A stretch of 5,985 nt of DNA from the NCBI GenBank assembly GCA_012514415.1, contig JAAZAH010000093.1, positions 1 through 5,985 of the forward strand, in the 5' to 3' direction. How positions within the stretch are numbered: position 1 is the stretch's first letter; the number at the start of each line of letters is the position of its first letter. The position numbers and the translations under genes are program-made. This DNA comes from Sandaracinaceae bacterium. Its GTDB lineage: Bacteria; Myxococcota_A; Polyangia; Polyangiales; Houyiibacteriaceae. The notes below the pieces were generated by a model, which did no database searches, had not been told where the DNA came from, and saw nothing but the letters and a program-made list of their open reading frames with translations. This document shows, in pieces, positions 1 through 5,820 of this stretch.

Positions 1-604
1 CCATTACGGCCTGCTTCTCGTTGCCCGAGGCGCTTTTCGAAAAGCGCGCGACGTGGCGATCGCGGATATGATAGACGCCTTGGAAAAGGTCGCCACTGCC
101 GATGGGCCAGGTGATTGGATAGGTCGCGATCTCGAGGACCTCTTCGATCTGACTCATCAGCTCGAAAGGATCGCGCGCGGGGCGATCAAGCTTATTGATG
201 AACGTGACGATGGGGATTCCGCGCATCCGGCAGACGTGGAAAAGCTTCTGAGTTTGAGGCTCGATGCCCTTCGCCGCATCGATGATCATGATGGCCGAAT
301 CGGCCGCCATGAGTGTGCGATAGGTATCCTCGCTGAAATCGTTGTGGCCGGGGGTATCGAGGAGGTTCCAGCGGATTCCTTCGTACTCGAACTGGAGGAC
401 GGAAGATGTGACGCTGATGCCTCGCTGCTTTTCGAGCTCCATCCAATCGCTTGTCGCCGCCTTTTTGGCTTTGCGCGATTTAACGGATCCGGCCGCATGG
501 ATGGCGCCTCCGTAAAGGAGGAGCTTTTCGGTGAGGGTGGTCTTACCGGCGTCCGGATGAGAGATGATCGCGAAGGTGCGTCTCCGATGGTATTCGTGAG
601 CCAT
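1..604 (-). CDS. prfC: Peptide chain release factor 3 (RF3), N-terminal part, cut by window edge
   Basis: RF3 is a cytosolic translational GTPase that removes RF1/RF2 from the ribosome after peptide release. The visible 201 codons are most of the G domain. The P-loop is SHPDAGKTT (residues 15-23). The switch I region has SDWMELEKQRGIS (52-64), with the conserved Thr at about 66. G3 is DTPGH (83-87), followed by DFSEDTYRTL, and G4 is NKLD (137-140). The SHPDAGKTT and DWMELEKQRGIS wording separates RF3 from EF-G, EF-Tu and LepA. I chose the ATG at 604-602, which places the P-loop about where it lies in known RF3. An in-frame GTG at 613-611 would add three residues and cannot be excluded. No Shine-Dalgarno sequence precedes either start. 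The C-terminal roughly 60 percent, including domains II and III, lies beyond base 1. The gene is transcribed away from the kinase. The reading frame is intact throughout. Confidence 0.97.
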   Translation of the reverse strand, partial: MAHEYHRRRTFAIISHPDAGKTTLTEKLLLYGGAIHAAGSVKSRKAKKAATSDWMELEKQRGISVTSSVLQFEYEGIRWNLLDTPGHNDFSEDTYRTLMAADSAIMIIDAAKGIEPQTQKLFHVCRMRGIPIVTFINKLDRPARDPFELMSQIEEVLEIATYPITWPIGSGDLFQGVYHIRDRHVARFSKSASGNEKQAVM

Positions 605-656
605 AAGGGGCACTGAAGATGCTGCGCCCCGGGGCATACGGCAAGTGCTCGAAGCG

Positions 657-676
657 AAACATTCGACGAATCGTTT
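657..676. promoter_or_regulatory. Interrupted inverted repeat upstream of prfC, operator-like
   Basis: AAAC-ATTCG-A-CGAAT-C-GTTT reads as two arms around a single central A, with one unpaired C on the right side. The inner ATTCG/CGAAT arms are perfect. The one-base centre makes an RNA hairpin unlikely, so a protein-binding site on double-stranded DNA is the more natural reading. It lies 53-72 bases upstream of the prfC start. It is also AT-richer than its surroundings. No regulator family is assigned, and chance remains possible. Confidence 0.25.
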
Positions 677-868
677 GATTTTCATCGGCGTTGGGCGACG
701 ACTCCAACGCGCTCGGAGAGCGGATGGGTCGGGGCGATTTGGAGCGTCGAGACCTTGGCCAAATGCGCCCGAGTGGACATGGCCGGGGCGAGCTTTCGCA
801 AGGCTTCGTACGCTCCCATCAAAAAGTTCACGGACCTAGCGAAGAGACTGCTATCCCGCGCGCCCGGC

Positions 869-888
869 TTCGCTTATACTCGGCCGAG
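869..888 (+). promoter_or_regulatory. Candidate promoter -10 region for the kinase gene
   Basis: TATACT at 875-880 matches the sigma-70 -10 consensus in five of six positions and lies 37 bases before the kinase ATG, predicting a short leader starting near 887. A perfect 10-base palindrome CTCGGCCGAG (879-888) overlaps the end of the hexamer and the expected start point. TTCGC stands just before it (869-873). No TTGACA-like -35 is visible at the usual distance, so the promoter would need an activator or another sigma factor, or the match is fortuitous. Confidence 0.35.
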
Positions 889-917
889 CGCGAGCCCCCT
901 CACTCGCCCAAGCACCT

Positions 918-2186
918 ATGTCGAATTCGCCCCTCAACCCGCGACTCGGTCAACGATTCGCAGGCAAATACCTCATCGAGAGCGTCCTTGGGCGCGGCGG
1001 TATGGGTGTGGTCTATCGGGGGACACATGAGTGGACCGGGCGCGCGGTCGCCATCAAGATTCTCAATGCCGAGTATGCGGACGAGCCGCAGATGGCGCAG
1101 CGTTTCCTTCACGAAGCGCGGGCCGCCGCAGCGCTTGAGCATCCCAACGTCGTCGATGTCCTCGATATGGGGAAAAGCAACGAAGGCGACGTCTATATCG
1201 CGCTCGAATACCTTGAAGGGCACTCGCTTGGGGAGCACCTCGACCGCTTCCAAAAACTCGGCGTCGATGAGACCTTCTCCATCCTCCTCCCGATCATCGA
1301 TGCCCTCGCCGAAGCACATCGGAAGGGGATCATCCATCGCGATCTCAAGCCGGACAATCTTTTTCTCTCGGTGAATCACGAAAAAGAGACGGTTCCGAAG
1401 CTTCTTGATTTTGGCATCGCCAAGGTCGCAGGGAGGCGCGGCTCGACGCACGACGGGACGGTCCTCGGCACGCCGAATTACATGTCGCCGGAGCAAACGC
1501 GGGGCGCCGAGGATCTCACGCCAGCCTCCGATGTTTGGGCGATTGGCGCCGTGATCTACGAGTGCCTGACGGGGGAGATGCTCTTCAACGGAAGCGATGC
1601 GATGGCAGTGCTCGGCGCCATCGCCATGGGAGACGAGCCGAAGATCGCGATTCCCGGGGTGTCCGGAGCGCTCAATGCGGTGATTCAGCGCTGCCTCAAA
1701 ACAGATCGAGCGCAGCGCATCCGTGATGCGGGAGAGCTTGGCCTCGAGCTCCGAAAGGCGCTGGGAGCCGAAACACATCGGATTCACCGCGACTCGATCC
1801 GTCCGCTCGAGGCGGCTCAGCCCCGGATCGATTTTGAGCTTGCGCTCGACGAGCCTCAAGTTTTGGGTTCCTCGGCTTCCTCGATGGGGTTTGGCGTGTC
1901 CGGGACCTCTGCGCGAAAGAGTGCTCCGAGCCCTCGGGACTCGCTCGACACGAGCAGCCCGGCTTCGCGCCAGGCGAGGCGAGCTCCACCGGCCCATCGT
2001 CCGCCGCCAAGCCCCGCGATCCTCCGCGGTGCAACGCATCAAGAGCCGAGCCCGCTCGGACGAATCTTTGGCGAATGGTTCGATGAGAGTCCTGGATGGC
2101 TACGGACGATGGTGACGACGCTCGTGGGCGCGACGCTCGTCGCGTTTGCCTATGGCGCGGTTATCCTCGCATTGCGACTTATGTGA
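918..2186 (+). CDS. Hanks-type Ser/Thr protein kinase with C-terminal membrane anchor
   Basis: This 422-residue protein should phosphorylate Ser/Thr on partner proteins from the inner face of the cytoplasmic membrane. The kinase domain spans about 18-282 and every catalytic motif is present: glycine loop GRGGMGVV (25-32), VAIK with Lys47, helix-C Glu66, HRDLKPDN (140-147, catalytic Asp142), DFG (164-166), GTPNYMSPE (184-192), DVWAIG (205-210) and the late Arg267. It is an RD kinase, and its activation loop carries Ser176, Thr177, Thr181 and Thr185 as possible autophosphorylation sites. Residues about 313-394 form a Ser/Pro/Arg-rich, probably disordered linker. One hydrophobic helix follows at about 399-419, leaving only three residues after it, so there is no extracellular sensor, PASTA or TPR domain. 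The start at 918 has no Shine-Dalgarno sequence, but no nearer in-frame start fits the conserved N-terminal segment better. The substrate is unknown. Its closest style match is the kinases of Myxococcota. Confidence 0.95.
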   Translation: MSNSPLNPRLGQRFAGKYLIESVLGRGGMGVVYRGTHEWTGRAVAIKILNAEYADEPQMAQRFLHEARAAAALEHPNVVDVLDMGKSNEGDVYIALEYLEGHSLGEHLDRFQKLGVDETFSILLPIIDALAEAHRKGIIHRDLKPDNLFLSVNHEKETVPKLLDFGIAKVAGRRGSTHDGTVLGTPNYMSPEQTRGAEDLTPASDVWAIGAVIYECLTGEMLFNGSDAMAVLGAIAMGDEPKIAIPGVSGALNAVIQRCLKTDRAQRIRDAGELGLELRKALGAETHRIHRDSIRPLEAAQPRIDFELALDEPQVLGSSASSMGFGVSGTSARKSAPSPRDSLDTSSPASRQARRAPPAHRPPPSPAILRGATHQEPSPLGRIFGEWFDESPGWLRTMVTTLVGATLVAFAYGAVILALRLM

Positions 2187-2227
2187 AACTCCTCGGGAGC
2201 GGACGCGCTATCGGTGATCTTTCGCCG

Positions 2228-2252
2228 TATAATAAGCGGAGGGTCGATCCTC
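2228..2252 (+). promoter_or_regulatory. Candidate promoter -10 and adjacent near-palindrome before the EEP hydrolase gene
   Basis: A perfect TATAAT lies at 2228-2233, 35 bases before the ATG of the downstream gene. It predicts a transcript start near 2240 and a leader of about 28 bases. No -35 hexamer and no extended TG motif accompany it. Immediately downstream, GAGGGTCGATCCTC (2239-2252) is a 14-base near-palindrome with one G-T pair, placed where an operator or a leader hairpin would act. The GGAGGG at 2238-2243 resembles a Shine-Dalgarno sequence but is about 25 bases from the start codon, too far for normal use. Confidence 0.45.
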
Positions 2253-2268
2253 GAGCCCGCCTTCGCGA

Positions 2269-3153
2269 ATGATTTGTCCGACCAAAATCCTCGTCTACAA
2301 CGTGAAGTTCCTCCCAATGTTGGGGAGGGTCTTTGAGAGCCCGCGCTTTCCCGGGCGCTATGGATTCTGGGAAATTGGCGAGAAAAAGCGGAGGGATGAA
2401 GAACGGGCGGCGCTGCTCGCGCATCAACTCACAAAGGCACGTCATTACGATCTCATCGTGCTGGCGGAGGTCTTTGCGCTTCACGCCCGCCGTATTTTGA
2501 AGAGCGAGCTTCAGCGCGCGGGGTTCGAGATCATCACCTGCCCGATTACCAACCCGCTCCTCGTCACAAGCGGCCTACTCATCGCGAGCCGGCGACCGAT
2601 CATCGATCAGAACTTCATCGCCTTTCGGCATGCAAGCGGAAGCGATCGCTTCGCAAAGAAGGGAATGCTCCGTGTCTCTCTCGAAGGCGAGCGGGAAAAG
2701 CTCCACGTCTTCGCGACGCACCTTCAGGCGGGAGATCATGCGCACGCCATTCGCCGAGCCCAGCTTCAAGAGGCACGCGCCTTCGTCGACTATGAGCTTG
2801 GGCGAAGCGATAAGGGTCGTTCGGCCATCATGGGCGATCTGAACATCATCGGTGAGCGCGACGGGAAGGAGACGCGTGAATACCGTTCGCTCCGCCGCAT
2901 CTTCAACGAATTTCTCGACCTTCACCGTCTCCTCAGAGAGGGCGAACCCGAGCCGACTTGGGATCCGATCGAAAATCGCCCGATGATCGGCCCCCATTAC
3001 CATGAGCGCGAACGACTTGATTACGTGCTTGTTCGTGGTGATGAGGATGAATTTTCGCCAGAGCGCGGGACCTCGATCGGAGTGGAGCGCTTCATCCTCG
3101 ACGGCCTCGCGCTTTCGGATCACTACGCGCTATCGGCGACGCTCCCGTTCTGA
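2269..3153 (+). CDS. Endonuclease/exonuclease/phosphatase-fold hydrolase, neutral sphingomyelinase-like
   Basis: The 294-residue protein carries the full active-site set of the metal-dependent EEP (DNase I-like) superfamily: YNV (10-12, Asn11), metal-binding Glu67 in VLAEVF, THLQAG (150-155), GDLN (189-192), LDYVLV (250-255) and the terminal SDHYAL (283-288, catalytic His285). Two features point to the sphingomyelinase branch rather than exonuclease III or inositol phosphatases: RFAKKGML (127-134), resembling the conserved D-x-F-x-x-KG segment, and THLQA followed by the IRRAQLQE segment. The likely reaction is phosphodiester hydrolysis, possibly of a phospholipid head group, but the substrate cannot be read from sequence. 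The N-terminus MICPTKILVYNV starts directly at the first core strand with no signal peptide, whereas characterised bacterial sphingomyelinases are secreted. No Shine-Dalgarno sequence is in range and no other in-frame start lies upstream after the promoter. It has its own candidate promoter, 82 bases after the kinase stop. Confidence 0.85.
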   Translation: MICPTKILVYNVKFLPMLGRVFESPRFPGRYGFWEIGEKKRRDEERAALLAHQLTKARHYDLIVLAEVFALHARRILKSELQRAGFEIITCPITNPLLVTSGLLIASRRPIIDQNFIAFRHASGSDRFAKKGMLRVSLEGEREKLHVFATHLQAGDHAHAIRRAQLQEARAFVDYELGRSDKGRSAIMGDLNIIGERDGKETREYRSLRRIFNEFLDLHRLLREGEPEPTWDPIENRPMIGPHYHERERLDYVLVRGDEDEFSPERGTSIGVERFILDGLALSDHYALSATLPF

Positions 3154-3233
3154 TGCTTTGTTTTGGGGATGAGAGGCTGAAGAGGGTGCAGGCGGCGCAG
3201 CAGATCGCAGGGGAATACGCGTTGTTTTCCTAG
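3153..3233 (+). CDS. Possible 26-residue small ORF overlapping the EEP gene stop
   Basis: The stop of the upstream gene and an ATG overlap as TGATG (3151-3155), the arrangement used for translational coupling. The frame runs 26 codons to a TAG at 3231-3233. The product would begin MLCFGDERLKRV and end GEYALFS. It is not recognised, has no membrane segment, and is short enough to arise by chance after any stop codon. The synonymous codons used resemble those of the neighbours but are too few to weigh. If real it would be a coupled microprotein; otherwise it is untranslated spacer. Confidence 0.15.
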   Translation: MLCFGDERLKRVQAAQQIAGEYALFS

Positions 3234-3303
3234 GATCGCGCAAGGCTATACCTGCTCGAGAGAGATCGGGGAGTTCCTGACGATCACGCTCGAGGACGCC
3301 TCG
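3154..3303. other. Convergent intergenic region between the EEP hydrolase and hrpB
   Basis: Two genes converge here, so transcription from both sides should end in these 150 bases. The only stem I see is CGAGG-ACG-CCTCG at 3291-3303, directly after the hrpB stop on its own strand. It has five base pairs and no T-run on either side, so it does not qualify as an intrinsic terminator. GCTCGAG occurs twice (3254-3260 and 3288-3294), which looks fortuitous. Termination may be Rho-dependent. Apart from the possible small ORF at its left end, nothing coding is apparent. Confidence 0.6.
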
Positions 3304-5814
3304 TCACCTACGGCGTGGGCGCCGCGTCGCTTGGGCCGTGCGGGGGTCTTCCGGAAAGGGATGCCTGGGATAACGACGCATCAGCTCCTTTCGGATGGAT
3401 GGATAATGCCGCTCCCAAAACCCTGAAAGATCATCTGTGATCTGGACGGCGCGTCCGTTCGGCGCAAGGAGATGAAGGAGGAGCTTCACGCGTCCATCGG
3501 CGAGTTTGGGAGCCTCGCTTGAACCGAAGAAGTCTTGCATGCGCGATTCGATGTACGGCGAGCCGCCGCGAGGGTAGCGCACGGAAACGCGTGGTCGGCC
3601 GGGGATGGCGACGGTCTCGGGAGCCACGCGATCGAGCGCGATTTGTTCTTCACATCGGAGAGCGGCGCGGAGAAAGCTGCTCAGATCCACTCCCTTGAGA
3701 TCGCGAAGGCTGCGCTTCCCGTAAGAGGCGGCGCGGATCGCGTCGCGCAGCAGCTCCTCCTCCGTCATCGAAAATGAGAGCCCCTGCCGCGCGGCAAAAT
3801 CCATCCGCGCTCCGAAGGATTCGAGCGCATCGGCATCGAAGAAGACGCCCGGTCCGCGCCGGAGGATGTATTCGGCGAACGCATCGCCGACCTCTTCATC
3901 GTCGAGATCTCGGCTGACGCTCTCATCAAGGATGAGCTCGTCGTAGAGCAAGAACGTGGAACGCTGAAAGATCTCCCGCTCTTCGTCGAAGCGAAGGTCA
4001 CGGTGTTCACGGATGCGCTCCGGAAAATACTCGAGCAGCCATTCCGGTTCGATGGACGAGGCCGACTGAATCCGAAATCCGCCCGGGCCCTCTCTCCCCT
4101 CGATCACAACGATGAACTCTGCATCCCGGACCTCAGAGCGTTCGTCGAGACGCGCGCGACCACGCTCCATGCGGAAGACGCCGCGCTCGACCTTCCGCGC
4201 CACGCGATCCGGAAAGGCGAAGAGAAGCGCGCGAAGGAGGGTCTCCATTTCTTCGTCGAGACTTCGTTGAGGCGCTGCGCCGAGTCTTCGCATACGCCGG
4301 ACGCGTTGAAAAATTCGCTCTACGGTCTGCGTTCTCCGCCAATCGAGATCGAGCGTGCGCATGATAGAACGGGAGAAGCCCTCGGCGCTCGCCTCTTCAT
4401 AAGCCTCGAGCCGAGAGAGGATATCGGAGGGACCCGCGGGGACATCTTCCATGCGCCGCTCAAGGGCGCTGAACGAACGCCGGATCTCGCGTTCACTGAG
4501 AAGCGCCGCGAGCAGCGCACCCCGGTATCCCGCGCCCTCTTCGTGAGCAAAGAGCAGAAGGCGACCGAGCCGAGGGGAGAGCGGAAGAGCCGCGAGCTCC
4601 TTTCCGAGCGCGGTAATCTCGCCACCCCTCTGCGCACCGAGGCGCTCGAGCAGATCGAGCGCGCGCCGCAGTTCGGCCTCGGGTGGAGGCTCGAAATACG
4701 GAAAGTCTTCTGGATTGATGCCCAGCGAGAGAAGCCCTAGGCACGTCTCAGTGAGGTCGGTCCGGAGGATCTCGGGACGGTCGAAGCGCTCGAACCCTTG
4801 GAACTCATATGCGGTGTAGAGGCGATGGCAGCGCCCCTCCGCGACACGGCCCGCGCGTCCTTTTCGCTGCTCGGCGGAGGCACGGCTGATGGGGGTCGTC
4901 ATAAGCTCGGGAAGGCCCGAATAAGGCGAAAGCCTCACGCCTCGCGCAAGTCCACTATCGATGACCGCTCGCACGCGAGGGAGCGTGATCGAGGTCTCTG
5001 CGATGTTGGTCGAAAAGATGATCTTCGGCTTCGGCCCATCCGCCAGCACGCGCTTCTGTTCTTCGGCGCGCTGCTCGCCATGGAGCATCATGAGCTCGTA
5101 GCGGGCGCTGAAGCGTTCGGAGGCCCGGATCGCACGCTCGATCTCCGCCGCTCCAGGAAGGAAAACCAAGAGATCGCCCTCGATCCCCTCGCCGACGAGG
5201 CGAGAGATGGCGGATCGTACGCGGTCTTCGAGGCGGCCCTCACTCGCCCTCTCTTCGTAGCTGACCTCGACTGGATACGCGCGTCCGTCGACCTCGAGGA
5301 TCTCTCCGCCGATGAACTCAGCGAGCTTCGGAGCATCGAGGGTCGCGCTCATCACGAGGAGGAGAAGCTCTGGCCTTCGCTCTCGCAGCTCCCGGATCAA
5401 GGCGAGGCCGATATCGGAATGCACGCTTCGTTCATGGAATTCATCGAAGACGATGGCTGAGACCCTCGAGAGTTCCGGATCCTCCTGGAGCTTCCGCCAT
5501 AGCAGTGCTTCCGTCATGAAGAGGAGCCGCGTCGCCTTCGAGCGGGCGGACTCGAAGCGCACTTCATAACCCACCGTCTCACCAACGTGCTCGCTCAATT
5601 CCTCGGCGACACGCATGGCCGAGAGCCGCGCAGCGATCCGGCGTGGTTCGAGCACCCAAACCTCGCCCTCGACGGAGCGCAAAATCTCCGGAGGGACGCG
5701 TGTGGTCTTTCCCGCGCCGGGCTCGGCGACCAAGACGAGCGCGCCCACCCTTTTCAGCGTGCCGACGATCTCAGAGAGACGGGGATCGATCGGGAGCGGG
5801 GCGAGCGTCGCCAT
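3304..5814 (-). CDS. hrpB: ATP-dependent helicase HrpB (DEAH family)
   Basis: The 836-residue product is close to the family's usual length of about 810-850 and has an unbroken frame. Domain order is an N-terminal RecA-like domain (about 20-180), a second RecA-like domain (about 195-355), a helical HA2-like region from about 356, and the HrpB-specific C-terminus. Motifs visible are I EPGAGKTT (31-38), Ia EPRRIAAR (56-63), II DEFH (124-127), III SAT (156-158), IV LLVFLPG (215-221), V STNIAETSIT (268-277) and VI QRKGRAGR (316-323). The C-terminus has DLSGFW (795-800) and RRYPRHPFPEDP (813-824), which distinguish HrpB from HrpA and other DEAH helicases, then a basic RRPRRR tail. The family is predicted to unwind RNA or RNA-containing duplexes with ATP, but its physiological role is poorly defined. 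The ATG lies six bases after the ettA stop. MATLAPLPIDPRL fits the usual HrpB start. Only a weak GAG precedes it, so translation is probably coupled to ettA. Confidence 0.96.
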   Translation of the reverse strand: MATLAPLPIDPRLSEIVGTLKRVGALVLVAEPGAGKTTRVPPEILRSVEGEVWVLEPRRIAARLSAMRVAEELSEHVGETVGYEVRFESARSKATRLLFMTEALLWRKLQEDPELSRVSAIVFDEFHERSVHSDIGLALIRELRERRPELLLLVMSATLDAPKLAEFIGGEILEVDGRAYPVEVSYEERASEGRLEDRVRSAISRLVGEGIEGDLLVFLPGAAEIERAIRASERFSARYELMMLHGEQRAEEQKRVLADGPKPKIIFSTNIAETSITLPRVRAVIDSGLARGVRLSPYSGLPELMTTPISRASAEQRKGRAGRVAEGRCHRLYTAYEFQGFERFDRPEILRTDLTETCLGLLSLGINPEDFPYFEPPPEAELRRALDLLERLGAQRGGEITALGKELAALPLSPRLGRLLLFAHEEGAGYRGALLAALLSEREIRRSFSALERRMEDVPAGPSDILSRLEAYEEASAEGFSRSIMRTLDLDWRRTQTVERIFQRVRRMRRLGAAPQRSLDEEMETLLRALLFAFPDRVARKVERGVFRMERGRARLDERSEVRDAEFIVVIEGREGPGGFRIQSASSIEPEWLLEYFPERIREHRDLRFDEEREIFQRSTFLLYDELILDESVSRDLDDEEVGDAFAEYILRRGPGVFFDADALESFGARMDFAARQGLSFSMTEEELLRDAIRAASYGKRSLRDLKGVDLSSFLRAALRCEEQIALDRVAPETVAIPGRPRVSVRYPRGGSPYIESRMQDFFGSSEAPKLADGRVKLLLHLLAPNGRAVQITDDLSGFWERHYPSIRKELMRRYPRHPFPEDPRTAQATRRPRRR

Positions 5815-5820
5815 CGAACT

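Larger units (their letters stand above)
605..917. other. Divergent intergenic region between prfC and the kinase gene
   Basis: These 313 bases separate two divergently transcribed genes, so they should hold promoters for both. Short open frames cross it, but none has recognisable protein content and they run out of frame into the kinase gene. Visible structure is limited to a 10-base palindrome GCCCCGGGGC at 626-635, an interrupted inverted repeat at 657-676, and a TATACT hexamer followed by a palindrome at 875-888. No tRNA, small-RNA hairpin with U-tract, or repeat array was found by eye. No convincing promoter for prfC could be picked out on the minus strand. Confidence 0.6.

Noticed and set aside
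53..616. A 187-codon plus-strand open frame across the prfC region
   Set aside because: It is fully antisense to clear RF3 sequence with intact G1, G3 and G4 motifs, and its own product is unrecognisable.
626..635. The perfect palindrome GCCCCGGGGC upstream of prfC as a regulatory site
   Set aside because: Ten-base GC-only palindromes arise often by chance in sequence of this composition, and it sits alone with no supporting element.
691..1374. A 227-codon plus-strand open frame overlapping the kinase start
   Set aside because: It is a frame-shifted reading of the kinase gene, with Ser/Arg-rich low-complexity content and no motif.
900..2042. A 380-codon open frame antisense to the kinase gene
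   Set aside because: The plus strand encodes a kinase with every catalytic motif. The antisense product has no recognisable domain and is Arg-rich, as expected from the reverse complement of GC-biased codons.
2575..3123. A 182-codon minus-strand open frame opposite the EEP hydrolase
   Set aside because: The plus strand carries all EEP active-site motifs, while the antisense product matches no family I recognise.
3291..3303. The stem CGAGG-ACG-CCTCG just after hrpB as an intrinsic terminator
   Set aside because: It has only five base pairs with a three-base loop, and no T-run follows on either strand.
4003..5460. Long plus-strand open frames (4003-4740 and 4798-5460) within hrpB
   Set aside because: Both are antisense shadows of a continuous, motif-complete HrpB. 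Long antisense frames are common in GC-rich genes.
918..5814. Kinase plus EEP hydrolase plus helicase read as an anti-phage defence cluster
   Set aside because: The helicase is canonical HrpB on the opposite strand and paired with ettA. The kinase and EEP gene have separate candidate promoters, and there are no mobile-element, integrase or base-composition signs of a defence island.
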